Below are positions 1-7,172 of a DNA stretch of 21,918 bases, in pieces. The DNA is from Thiosulfativibrio sp964601165 (lineage in GTDB: Bacteria > Pseudomonadota > Gammaproteobacteria > Thiomicrospirales > Thiomicrospiraceae): contig CAZRMK010000024.1 of assembly GCA_964601165.1 (NCBI GenBank), positions 1 through 21,918 on the forward strand, written 5' to 3'. Numbering within the stretch: the stretch's first letter is position 1; the number at the start of each line of letters is the position of its first letter. Made by a program: the position numbers and the translations under genes. The notes beneath the pieces were generated by a model that saw only the letters and a list, made by a program, of their open reading frames with translations, did not search any database and was not told the origin of the DNA.

Positions 1-153
1 TATGTTTTACGGGGGAATTGAGGGGAAAGTGTCATAATGGCGGAGAAGAGCCTAAAAAACACTCAATAGTCAGCTATTAAGCTTATTTTTTAAGCAAAAT
101 CTAGTAAAATCTATCTCATTTTTAGTTTGCATCACATTTGTGGAAAGGTCTCT

Positions 154-915
154 ATGAAAATTCTTTTATCTAATGATGACGGTTATTTTGCGCCAGGAAT
201 TGAGATTTTGTCTCAGACTATTAAATCTCATGCTCTTTGTGAGGCTTTAATTATTATTGCTCCAGACCGTAATCGTAGTGCTGCCAGTAATTCTCTCACC
301 TTATTGAATCCATTAAGATCTACAGAAATTTCGCCACATGTTTATAGTATTAACGGTACGCCAACTGACTGTGTTCATCTGGGTGCGAATGGAGCAATAG
401 AGTTTGAGCCAGATATGGTAATTTCAGGCATTAATGCTGGGGCAAATATGGGGGATGATGTCATTTATTCTGGAACTGTTGCGGCCGCTACTGAAGGACG
501 GTTTTTAGGTAAACCTTCTATCGCTATTTCATTATGTGGCGAGCAGTATTTTGAAACTGCCGCTAAGGTTTTGTCTCAAGTTTTGACAGAATTTAACCAA
601 CTCGCAATTGAAAAAAATACTATTCTTAATATTAATGTCCCGGATGTTCCTTATTCTGAATTAAAAGGCGTCCAAATTACTAGATTAGGCAGTAGACATT
701 CTTCTGAAAAAGTTGTAAAAGGCGTTGATCCCAGAGGCTTGCCTTTATTTTGGATAGGGCCAGCAGGTGAGGCAGAAGATGCTTCGCAAGGTACAGATTT
801 TTATGCTATTGAAGCGGGATATGTTTCTATCACACCATTACAAATTGATTTAACTAATTACAAGATGCACAGTTTGCTACAAGACTGGGGGCAGCATTTT
901 CAACTAGAAAATTAG
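154..915 (+). CDS. surE: 5'/3'-nucleotidase SurE
   Basis: SurE is a cytoplasmic metal-dependent phosphatase that removes phosphate from nucleoside 5'- and 3'-monophosphates and helps stationary-phase survival. The 253-residue product begins MKILLSNDDG, the family's N-terminal motif; D8 and D9 are metal ligands. S42 in APDRNRSAASNS and N95 in SGINAGANMGDD match the other two conserved active-site positions. The reading frame is open back to a TTG at 127, but the ATG at 154 has AAAGG at 144-148 and gives the canonical N-terminus, so it is preferred. Length is normal for the family. It is first in a tight plus-strand group with pcm, a yqaA-like gene and nlpD, a common gammaproteobacterial order. 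No strong promoter is evident upstream; the first 80 bases may hold the end of another gene, which I cannot identify. Confidence 0.96.
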   Translation: MKILLSNDDGYFAPGIEILSQTIKSHALCEALIIIAPDRNRSAASNSLTLLNPLRSTEISPHVYSINGTPTDCVHLGANGAIEFEPDMVISGINAGANMGDDVIYSGTVAAATEGRFLGKPSIAISLCGEQYFETAAKVLSQVLTEFNQLAIEKNTILNINVPDVPYSELKGVQITRLGSRHSSEKVVKGVDPRGLPLFWIGPAGEAEDASQGTDFYAIEAGYVSITPLQIDLTNYKMHSLLQDWGQHFQLEN

Positions 916-998
916 GTACATCTTAAAGTATGCCTTCCATTTTACAAGAAACCATTATATACCCTAATGAAGCTTTTAAATTAAATCAAGGTCTTGGC

Positions 999-1628
999 AT
1001 GACTTCGCAGCGTACCCGTGATCGTTTGGTAAGCCGTTTGTCAGAAGAGATAAAAGATTTAGCGGTATTAAATGCGATTAGAGTAACCCCGCGTCATTGT
1101 TTTTTAGACGAAGCAATGGGTACTAGAGCTTATGAGAATACAGCTCTTCCTATTGGGTTCGGGCAAACTATTTCTCAACCTTTAATCGTCGCAAAAATGA
1201 CTCAATGGTTATTAAAAACCGGTAGTGTTACTAAAGTTCTGGAAATTGGAACTGGATCAGGTTATCAAACGGCAATTTTAAGCTTGTTGGTTAAACAAAT
1301 TTATTCAATAGAAAGAATTGAGCCCTTGTTGCACAAGGCTAAACGGGTATTGCAAGCCTTACAAATTGAAAATGTTAAATTTGACTTAAATGATGGACAT
1401 TGGGGTTGGCCAACACAGGCTCCTTTTAATGGTATTATTTCAGCTGCATCTCCCTCTAAAGTACCAGAAGAGTTGTTTTTACAACTGGTAGAAGGGGGGA
1501 GATTAGTGATGCCAGTCGGTGATGAGCAGCAATGGCTGTATGGTTTTGTTAAAACTTCAACAGGTTATACTGAAGAGTGTCTTGGAGAGGTATTATTTGT
1601 CCCGATGAAGAAAGGAATTGAGAAGTGA
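999..1628 (+). CDS. pcm: Protein-L-isoaspartate O-methyltransferase
   Basis: Pcm uses S-adenosylmethionine to methylate isoaspartyl residues in aged proteins and so start their repair. The SAM-binding motif VLEIGTGSGYQTAIL and the preceding LPIGFGQTISQP are diagnostic. The frame is open from an ATG at 930 (232 residues), but I place the start at 999 (209 residues). The protein then begins MTSQRTRDRL as in many gammaproteobacterial homologues, and AAGG at 988-991 sits 7 bases upstream, whereas 930 has no well-spaced ribosome site. If 930 is used, translation begins 14 bases after the surE stop. The 3' end overlaps the GTG start of the next gene (GTGA, 1625-1628), which suggests translational coupling. 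Confidence 0.94.
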   Translation: MTSQRTRDRLVSRLSEEIKDLAVLNAIRVTPRHCFLDEAMGTRAYENTALPIGFGQTISQPLIVAKMTQWLLKTGSVTKVLEIGTGSGYQTAILSLLVKQIYSIERIEPLLHKAKRVLQALQIENVKFDLNDGHWGWPTQAPFNGIISAASPSKVPEELFLQLVEGGRLVMPVGDEQQWLYGFVKTSTGYTEECLGEVLFVPMKKGIEK

Positions 1629-2206
1629 AGATTTTTACCAAAATTTATGATCAAATGATGCGTTGGTCTAAGCATCCTAAAGCCCCGTTTTATTTAGGAA
1701 CAGTTAGCTTTACTGAATCTTCTTTTTTTCCGATTCCACCTGACGTTATGCTTATGCCTATGTGTTTGTCTCAGCCAGATAAGGCGTATAGGTTTGCATT
1801 TTTAACAACTGTAACTTCTGTTTTAGGCGGTGTATTTGGTTATATTATTGGTTATTGGTTACTGGATTTAATTTGGCCTCTTATAGAAGCCGTTAATTAT
1901 GTTGATACTTATAGACAAGTTGAAGCTGTTTTTGAACAGTATGGTTTCTGGATTATTTTCTTAGCTAGCTTTAGCCCATTGCCTTATAAAATGTTTACCA
2001 TCGCAGCAGGGGCAACAGGAATGGCTTTATTTCCTTTTGTTATAGCTTCTATAATTGGTCGTGGAGCACGTTTTTACTTAGTTGCTGCGGTTATGAAGTT
2101 TGGTGGTAAAAGATATGAAGATAAAATTAGGGGTATGGTAGACCGGATTGGTTATAGTATGTTGTTTATAGCCGTTGCTTTTGTTATTTTTAGGTATTTA
2201 TTTTAA
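1625..2206 (+). CDS. YqaA-like VTT/DedA-family inner membrane protein
   Basis: A 193-residue polytopic membrane protein of the YqaA branch of the VTT/DedA superfamily, whose members include probable lipid scramblases and transporters; the substrate of YqaA proteins is not established. Family features visible are ESSFFPIPPDVMLMPM near the N-terminus, the glycine-rich segment GGVFGYIIGYWLLDLIW, and FLASFSPLPYKMFTIAAGATG in the centre, which resembles the re-entrant-loop region. The GTG start overlaps the pcm stop and has AAAGGA at 1611-1616, 8 bases upstream. The TAA stop lies inside a 16-base repeat motif (2203-2218) upstream of nlpD. Position between pcm and nlpD agrees with the arrangement in related bacteria. 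Confidence 0.87.
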   Translation: MKIFTKIYDQMMRWSKHPKAPFYLGTVSFTESSFFPIPPDVMLMPMCLSQPDKAYRFAFLTTVTSVLGGVFGYIIGYWLLDLIWPLIEAVNYVDTYRQVEAVFEQYGFWIIFLASFSPLPYKMFTIAAGATGMALFPFVIASIIGRGARFYLVAAVMKFGGKRYEDKIRGMVDRIGYSMLFIAVAFVIFRYLF

Positions 2207-2218
2207 AGAAGAACTTAA
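2203..2218 (+). repeat. TTAAGGAAG-type 16-base motif upstream of nlpD
   Basis: TTAAAGAAGAACTTAA differs by one base from identical 16-mers at 20327-20342 and 21850-21865. The ends TTAAG-type/CTTAA form a short inverted repeat. It overlaps the stop of the yqaA-like gene and ends 23 bases before the nlpD start. It may be a protein-binding site or an orphan end of the foldback repeat found elsewhere in the window. Confidence 0.45.
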
Positions 2219-2241
2219 TAACTGATTAGGGATTTTCATAG

Positions 2242-2979
2242 ATGGACAAGAGAGTAAAAACTACTAGAGTTTTATTTTTATGTATAGTCGCATTCTATTT
2301 ATCTGGCTGTTCAACAACGGCAAATCGTGTTGTTTTACCGTCAGAAAAACCTCCTATCACCTCCACATCAAAGACAGAGCCTTCTGTTTCTAAAACTACC
2401 GATACATGCCCTAAAAAATATCGAGTTAAAAGAGGCGATACCTTAAGTGGTATTGCTGTTACTTGCAGGGTCAATATGAAGAGTTTGGCTATGTTAAATA
2501 GCTTGACTTACCCTTACAGATTAAGAGCAGGGGAGATTTTAATTATTCCAAATCTTAATGACCTTGTAAAAAGTCATTCTATTAATAACCCAAAAGCACC
2601 CAAAAATCAGTGGCAGTGGCCTATTAATAAGAAGGTTGAATATAAACATATTCGTGATGCTATGGGTAGTTATGCGATTGTTTTTTATCCCAAAATAGGA
2701 GAACCAGTTAAAAGTGTTGCGGCAGGTAAGGTTGTTTATGCTGGCAATGCCATTGATAACTTTGGTGAAATGGTGGTGATAAGGCATGATAATAATTATT
2801 TAACCGTATATGCTCATAATAAAACTTTAAATGTTAATAAGGGGCAACAAGTTAAAAAGGGGCAGATTATCGCCCTATCAGGACAGAGTGGGGATGTGAG
2901 CCGCCCTAAACTATATTTTGAAGTGCGTTATTTAGGAAGAAAAGTAGATGCACGACAATTCTTAAAACGTCCCCAATGA
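2242..2979 (+). CDS. nlpD: NlpD-like lipoprotein with LysM and degenerate LytM (M23) domains
   Basis: NlpD is an outer-membrane lipoprotein that activates the cell-wall amidase AmiC during cell separation. The 245-residue product has a lipoprotein signal peptide with lipobox LSGC (acylated Cys23). It continues with a polar linker, a LysM peptidoglycan-binding domain (about residues 56-103, YRVKRGDTLSGIA to LIIP) and a C-terminal M23-type domain (about 130-245). As in other NlpD proteins, the zinc ligands of active M23 peptidases are missing: the usual HxH near the end reads LYFEVR and no HxxxD is seen. This points to an activator, not an enzyme. TAGGGA at 2227-2232 is a good ribosome site. 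In many gammaproteobacteria rpoS follows nlpD; here the next gene is hemG on the other strand. Confidence 0.9.
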   Translation: MDKRVKTTRVLFLCIVAFYLSGCSTTANRVVLPSEKPPITSTSKTEPSVSKTTDTCPKKYRVKRGDTLSGIAVTCRVNMKSLAMLNSLTYPYRLRAGEILIIPNLNDLVKSHSINNPKAPKNQWQWPINKKVEYKHIRDAMGSYAIVFYPKIGEPVKSVAAGKVVYAGNAIDNFGEMVVIRHDNNYLTVYAHNKTLNVNKGQQVKKGQIIALSGQSGDVSRPKLYFEVRYLGRKVDARQFLKRPQ

Positions 2980-3047
2980 GATCTTTTTAGAGCCTGTAAT
3001 TCTTGTTTTTTTACACCTGTGCCGTAGTGAAGTCATGGATTAAGAAT

Positions 3048-3569
3048 TTAGGTGTTAGTACAAACCTCACAGAACTCATCAACCTTTTGCCAATTAGTGA
3101 ACTCAATATTAGTATCTAATTCTGTTGGCCCACTAGTTAATTTCATAATGAATCTAATAAAATGTTTATCAAAAAATCCATATAGAGAATAATTTATTCT
3201 GCCTGCAAAAATGGCCATTTGTTGGGGTTGCCAATTTGATTTGGCGATAAATTTATTAACATAAGTATTAGTGGCAGGATTATCTTTACCATCTTTTCTA
3301 GCTGATCCACTAACTGTAAAAAAAGCATTTTTCTTGCTTTTTAATAACTCTTTGTTCTGCTTAACAAACTTATAAACTTTTTTATTGTATTTGCTATAAC
3401 GAATTGCCGCTCCTAAAATAATCATTTCAAAATCATTTAGCTCTACAGAAGATATATCATCAATAGCAACCAAAGTAACGGAACTATCCTTGTTTATCTT
3501 TTCTGCAAGATATTCACTAATTTTTTTAGTTTGCCCATCTATTGAAGCGTAAATTATTAATATGTTCAT
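3048..3569 (-). CDS. hemG: Menaquinone/quinone-dependent protoporphyrinogen IX dehydrogenase (flavodoxin fold)
   Basis: HemG oxidises protoporphyrinogen IX to protoporphyrin IX in haem synthesis, passing electrons to the quinone pool via FMN. The 173-residue product matches the family length (about 175-181). It begins with a flavodoxin phosphate loop, YASIDGQTKKIS, followed by GAAIRYSKYNK and AFFTVSGSARKD. The C-terminal part, FAGRINYSLYGFFDKHFIRFIMK then GPTELDT and FTNWQKV, follows the family pattern including the insert that separates HemG from ordinary flavodoxins. AAAGGA lies 9-10 bases upstream of the ATG. It stands alone between nlpD (convergent) and the kinase gene, 109 bases away on the same strand with a palindromic repeat between. 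Confidence 0.9.
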   Translation of the reverse strand: MNILIIYASIDGQTKKISEYLAEKINKDSSVTLVAIDDISSVELNDFEMIILGAAIRYSKYNKKVYKFVKQNKELLKSKKNAFFTVSGSARKDGKDNPATNTYVNKFIAKSNWQPQQMAIFAGRINYSLYGFFDKHFIRFIMKLTSGPTELDTNIEFTNWQKVDEFCEVCTNT

Positions 3570-3607
3570 TCGTAAATTTCCTTTAAAATATCACCACAAT
3601 AACTTGC

Positions 3608-3641
3608 ACCTAAATCCTGCAAGCACTTGCAGGATTTAGGT
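3608..3641. repeat. Perfect 34-base palindrome, short form of the CCTAAATCCTGCA repeat
   Basis: Arms ACCTAAATCCTGCAAG (3608-3623) and their exact reverse complement (3626-3641) are separated only by CA. The sequence equals the two ends of the longer elements at 17354-17518 and 18807-18958 joined together, so it looks like an internal-deletion derivative. It lies between the kinase gene and hemG. No T-run follows on either strand, so it is not a typical intrinsic terminator, though it could act on RNA stability. Confidence 0.85.
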
Positions 3642-3678
3642 TGCAGTGATTTAGATGCTAATTTGAATATTTTAGTTG

Positions 3679-5394
3679 TTATTGGCACAAGTAGCTAATA
3701 AATATTATTATCCCTAATAGAGTTGCTGATAATCCTTGCCAAAATAGTAGTGGGTTTTTTTGTAGTAGGGGTTCAGGTTGGTTTCGTGCTATAATATTTT
3801 TTGGAACTTTAAGGTCGTGAATAAATTCTGATAGTAGTTCGTAACGTTTTTCTGGGTTGGGAGCACAGGCTTTTTTTAATACTTCATTTAGCCAAATAGG
3901 CAGGTCTGATCGATGAGTTTTTAGGGGGATATATTGCATATGGGCGTAATTTTTTAGGCTAAACTTGTTGACCATTTTTTCTTTATAAGGCAGTTTTCCT
4001 GTTAGCATTTCATAGCAAATCACTCCGAGTGAAAAAATATCAGAGCGTTTGCTGCCTGAAAATCCCATTAAATATTCAGGAGCGGTGTAGTTGAGAGTGC
4101 CTTCTGGGTGTTGTCTTTCTATAACAGTGGTCAGTTCTGCTAAACCCGCGGCATGGACTGCACCAAAATCAATTATTTTAATGCGGTCTTTTTCGTTAAT
4201 CATGATGTTGTCAGGCTTTAGGTCTTGATGAATTACGTCTTGACGGTGCATGGCTCGCAAAGCACTGGATAGTTGTTCTATATAGCCTCTAACTAGGCTT
4301 ATTTCTGGGTTAGGATGTTCTGTTATCCATTGGCTAATCGGTTGGCCTTTGATGTATTCGGTGGTAAAGTATAAAAATTGTTTTTTATGTGAAGGTTGGT
4401 AGGTTTTCATTAGCCCTGGGTGTTTTAAGAGTTGCCCTATCCATTCTTCACGAACAAAACCGTCTAAATACCAAGGGTCGTCGCTGTAATTGGCTGAAGG
4501 TGTTTTTAGAATAAGTTCTTTATCGTTGGTTAAATCTTTAGCTAGGTAAATTTGGCTACGTGGAGAAAGGTTTATTTCTTGTAAAATTTCATAACCATCT
4601 AGCTTCATTCCTGGTTCTAATTCGGGCGGGAAGGGTAGTTCTGCAAGTTTGTCGTAAACTTCTTGTTTAGTTGCACTAGGAAGTTGGGTAACTATAGATA
4701 TTTGAACGCTTAGGTTATCATCTGATTGATTGGCAATGGCTTTTTCAACTAGACGTTTGGCTTGTTCTTTAGGGGGGTGCTTGGAGGTTAGTAGTTTAAT
4801 AATGTCGTCTTCTTCGACAAATTCATGAACTCCATCAGATGTTTGTAAAAAAATATCTCCTGTTTGTAATATTTCTTGTTTAAAATCAATTTGTAATGCG
4901 GTATCTACCCCTAATGCACGGCTTAAATAGCTGCGTTCGGCATTTAGCCAAGTAATGTGATCTTTTGTCATTTGAGTGAGTATGCGGTCGCGTAAGCGAT
5001 AAACTCTGGAGTCGCCGATATGAACGATATAGGCGGTGGTGGATTTAAAAATAATTGCATCAAAAGTAGTGACCCAACCTTTTAGTTCGTTAGCTTCACA
5101 GCTGCCTTGTTTGTATAGCCATGAGTTTATTGAGCTAATAATCTGTTGGCAAGATTTTTTGGTACTCCATGTGTCAGGAGTTGAATAATAGTCAGATAAA
5201 AAGGTTTTAACTGCGGTATCGCTGGCTTGTTTGGCAGCTTCACTACTACTGACACCATCGGCTAATAGGCAGGTAATGCCTTTAGACTCTAGTGAGTCGT
5301 CGGTTGGAATATGGTGGTTTACCGAATCTTGATTTTCAGTTTTTATTCCAGCAGAGGTGTAAAGACCTATGTCTATTTTTAGTGGTTGAGACAT
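3679..5394 (-). CDS. PP2C phosphatase-Ser/Thr kinase fusion of the nitrate assimilation locus
   Basis: A 571-residue bifunctional signalling protein. Residues 1-235 form a PP2C-type phosphatase with metal-binding acidic motifs: ENQD (20-23), ADG (45-47), GDSRVYRLRD (127-136), SDG (186-188) and SDDN (224-227). Residues 267-530 form a protein kinase: K297, HQDLKPDN (389-396), DFG (409-411) and APE (438-440). One membrane helix (about 550-569) follows, leaving both enzymes in the cytoplasm. The glycine loop is degenerate (INLSPRSQIYLAK) and the HRD arginine is Gln, as in non-RD kinases, but Lys, catalytic Asp and DFG are intact, so activity is plausible. The ATG directly follows the transporter's TAA, with no bases between, implying coupled translation. 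Such fusions recur next to nitrate transporters in other gammaproteobacteria; I know of no established target. Confidence 0.92.
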   Translation of the reverse strand: MSQPLKIDIGLYTSAGIKTENQDSVNHHIPTDDSLESKGITCLLADGVSSSEAAKQASDTAVKTFLSDYYSTPDTWSTKKSCQQIISSINSWLYKQGSCEANELKGWVTTFDAIIFKSTTAYIVHIGDSRVYRLRDRILTQMTKDHITWLNAERSYLSRALGVDTALQIDFKQEILQTGDIFLQTSDGVHEFVEEDDIIKLLTSKHPPKEQAKRLVEKAIANQSDDNLSVQISIVTQLPSATKQEVYDKLAELPFPPELEPGMKLDGYEILQEINLSPRSQIYLAKDLTNDKELILKTPSANYSDDPWYLDGFVREEWIGQLLKHPGLMKTYQPSHKKQFLYFTTEYIKGQPISQWITEHPNPEISLVRGYIEQLSSALRAMHRQDVIHQDLKPDNIMINEKDRIKIIDFGAVHAAGLAELTTVIERQHPEGTLNYTAPEYLMGFSGSKRSDIFSLGVICYEMLTGKLPYKEKMVNKFSLKNYAHMQYIPLKTHRSDLPIWLNEVLKKACAPNPEKRYELLSEFIHDLKVPKNIIARNQPEPLLQKNPLLFWQGLSATLLGIIIFISYLCQ

Positions 5395-6870
5395 TTATTT
5401 CACATCTATCATTTGTACGGTTCCGTCTTCCATTACTTCTGTTATTTTACCTTGAGGCTCTTCAAGGAAAAATATAATTAAGATGAGCACAATCGCCGCA
5501 ACCACGCCAATAACCATAAAGAAAATATCATAACTTACTATGCTGTTTACAGTTAGAAACATGACTGCTCCTACGTTACCGTAAGCACCTGCCATGCCTG
5601 CAATTTGACCTGTCATGCGACGCTGAATAAGAGGAACCATTGCAAAGACTGCTCCAGACCCTGCTTTAGAGAAAATACCCGCAAAAATAGTAATAGCAAC
5701 CACTACCCAAATTGGCCAAGATTTATCAACAAATCCTAAGATAATAAAACCGATGGCAATTCCAGTAAAAATAACTACCAGTGTTTTGCGGCGACCAAAC
5801 TTGTCGCTAATAAAGCCTCCGCCTGGGCGAGCTACTAAATTAATGAAGGGGTAAATTCCGGCTAACAGTGCTGCTGTGATTTTAGGAAGCTCAAACCATT
5901 CAACATAAAACATTGCTAGCATAGATACAACAGCAAGCTCTGTTCCAAAAGTGACTAGATACGCCCAATCTAAAATGGCGACTTGTTTGAATTTGTAGCG
6001 GTGTAGTTCAGGAACTGGTTTTTTAAATATGTGTGCGTTAACTTGCCAAATTTTCCATACTTGAACTAGATAGGTAGCGACAAGTGCTAGATAAATTGCA
6101 GTGGCAGTGGCTTGGGTAATTAAAGCCATGTTGTTGGGTGCGAGCTTCCAAGTTAACACCACTAGAGCAAGATAAAGCGGAATATTCATTATGATATAAA
6201 GAAATAAATCGCCTTTTGAGGTAATTTCCATCGCCCCAGTTTTTTTAGGTTTAAAGTAGGTTGAGCCTTTAGGAGTGTCGGTGACGCTTAAAAAATAAAT
6301 AACCCCGTATGCCATAGCTGCCAAACTGGCGAAGGTAATGGCATAACGCCAGCCATTTTCATCACCCATAGCTACGGCTATAAAGGGTAAGGTCATGGCT
6401 GCACCAGCAGAGCCAAAATTTCCCCAGCCACCGTAGATTCCTTGTGCTAGCCCTATTTGTTTTGCTGGAAACCATTCTGTAATCATGCGAATACCTACTA
6501 CAAAACCTGCTCCGATAAATCCCGTTAAAAATCTTAATATTGCTAGTTCTTCGTAGGTATCAGCCCAAGCAAAGGCGATACTTATAGAGCCACCCAAAAG
6601 TAAAATAGCGGTGTACATGATTCTAGGGCCAAATTTATCAACTAGCATACCGACAACTATTCTGGCAGGAATAGTCATGGCGACATTAAGAAGTAGCAGT
6701 ACTTTGGCTTGTTGACTTGTTAATCCAAGTGATTCTTGGATAAATGGCATTATAGGTCCTAGCCCCAGCCAAACGACAAATGACATGAAAAAAGCAAACC
6801 AAGTTAAATGTAATATGCGGGAATTCCCTGAAAAAGAGAATAAGTTGAACTTGCCGTCATTGGTTGACAC
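5395..6870 (-). CDS. NarK/NasA-type nitrate/nitrite MFS transporter
   Basis: A 12-helix major facilitator protein importing nitrate (or exchanging nitrite) for assimilation. Evidence is the N-terminal ILHLTWFAFFMSFVVWLGLGP, two nitrate signature segments rich in Gly/Ala (GGWGNFGSAGAAMTLPF and KAGSGAVFAMVPLIQRR followed by GMAGAYGNVGAVMF), and the MFS loops VDKFGPR and ISDKFGRRKT. The frame is open up to an ATG at 6951 (518 residues). I prefer the GTG at 6870 (491 residues): it gives the usual N-terminus STNDGKFNLFSFSG, has AGGA 9 bases upstream, and the 27 extra codons are not family-like. It is divergent from the nitrate/nitrite reductase operon and abuts the kinase/phosphatase gene, with which it should share a transcript. 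Confidence 0.93.
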   Translation of the reverse strand: MSTNDGKFNLFSFSGNSRILHLTWFAFFMSFVVWLGLGPIMPFIQESLGLTSQQAKVLLLLNVAMTIPARIVVGMLVDKFGPRIMYTAILLLGGSISIAFAWADTYEELAILRFLTGFIGAGFVVGIRMITEWFPAKQIGLAQGIYGGWGNFGSAGAAMTLPFIAVAMGDENGWRYAITFASLAAMAYGVIYFLSVTDTPKGSTYFKPKKTGAMEITSKGDLFLYIIMNIPLYLALVVLTWKLAPNNMALITQATATAIYLALVATYLVQVWKIWQVNAHIFKKPVPELHRYKFKQVAILDWAYLVTFGTELAVVSMLAMFYVEWFELPKITAALLAGIYPFINLVARPGGGFISDKFGRRKTLVVIFTGIAIGFIILGFVDKSWPIWVVVAITIFAGIFSKAGSGAVFAMVPLIQRRMTGQIAGMAGAYGNVGAVMFLTVNSIVSYDIFFMVIGVVAAIVLILIIFFLEEPQGKITEVMEDGTVQMIDVK

Positions 6871-6916
6871 TATTTGATATCCTATTAAATATTTGATTAG
6901 TGCTGTGTAAGAACGA

Positions 6917-6925
6917 ATCATACCA
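6917..6925 (-). promoter_or_regulatory. Possible extended -10 promoter for the nitrate transporter
   Basis: On the minus strand the sequence reads TGGTATGAT, an extended -10 (TGn-TATGAT). The -35 at the usual distance (TTAATG, 6940-6945) is weak. Transcription would begin near 6910 and leave a leader of about 40 bases before the GTG at 6870. This also argues against the ATG at 6951. Prediction by eye only. Confidence 0.3.
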
Positions 6926-7023
6926 ATGCTTCTTAATTGCATTAATATCAAAAGCTTAATAAAAATAATGTTATTAAATTTAGAGGGGATAGAAGCTTTA
7001 TTGCTTTACTTTGGGCAGGATTT

Positions 7024-7040
7024 GTTTCTATAATGGTGCA
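7024..7040. promoter_or_regulatory. Possible NtrC-binding half-site
   Basis: AATGGTGCA at 7032-7040 is a perfect match to the right half of the NtrC (NR-I) consensus TGCAC-N7-GTGCA as it appears at glnA; the left half is poor. It lies about 112-128 bases upstream of the transcription start predicted from the sigma-54 promoter at 7126, a typical enhancer distance. A second, weaker TGC...GCA pair is at 7002-7017. It could also affect the divergent transporter. Confidence 0.4.
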
Positions 7041-7125
7041 GAAGTATCATTTTGAATGAAAATGATTTGTATTCATATTACGTATGTTGTTGAAAATAAA
7101 GCTATTAACCGCTTGCTTTATCTAA

Positions 7126-7142
7126 TGGCACGTTTGATGCTT
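7126..7142 (+). promoter_or_regulatory. Sigma-54 (RpoN) promoter of the nitrite/nitrate reductase operon
   Basis: TGGCACGTTTGATGCTT matches the consensus TGGCACG-N4-TTGCW at every defined position except one (A for the first T of the -12 box), with GG (7127-7128) and GC (7139-7140) correctly spaced. Transcription would begin near 7152, giving a leader of about 20 bases that contains the AAGGA ribosome site before the ATG at 7173. RpoN/NtrC control is the known mode for nitrogen assimilation genes in many proteobacteria. Confidence 0.78.
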
Positions 7143-7172
7143 TATTGGATTTTAAGTGCTAAAAGGAAAATG

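Noticed and set aside
1..80. Short open stretches at the left edge: a plus-strand tail ending at TAA 78-80 and a minus-strand ATG at 35
   Set aside because: Either could be the end or start of a neighbouring gene, but fewer than 30 codons are visible and none is recognisable.
3608..3641. Intrinsic terminator for the kinase gene
   Set aside because: The hairpin is perfect but no T-run follows it on the minus strand, and it belongs to a dispersed repeat family.
5292..5477. Plus-strand 61-codon ORF across the kinase/transporter junction
   Set aside because: Overlaps two real minus-strand genes and has no supporting signal.
6871..6951. N-terminal extension of the nitrate transporter from the ATG at 6951
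   Set aside because: The extra 27 codons are unlike the family, while the GTG at 6870 has a good ribosome site and gives the usual N-terminus.
7056..7172. N-terminal extension of the NirB fusion from the ATG at 7056
   Set aside because: The sigma-54 promoter lies inside it, it is not family-like, and the ATG at 7173 has a proper ribosome site.
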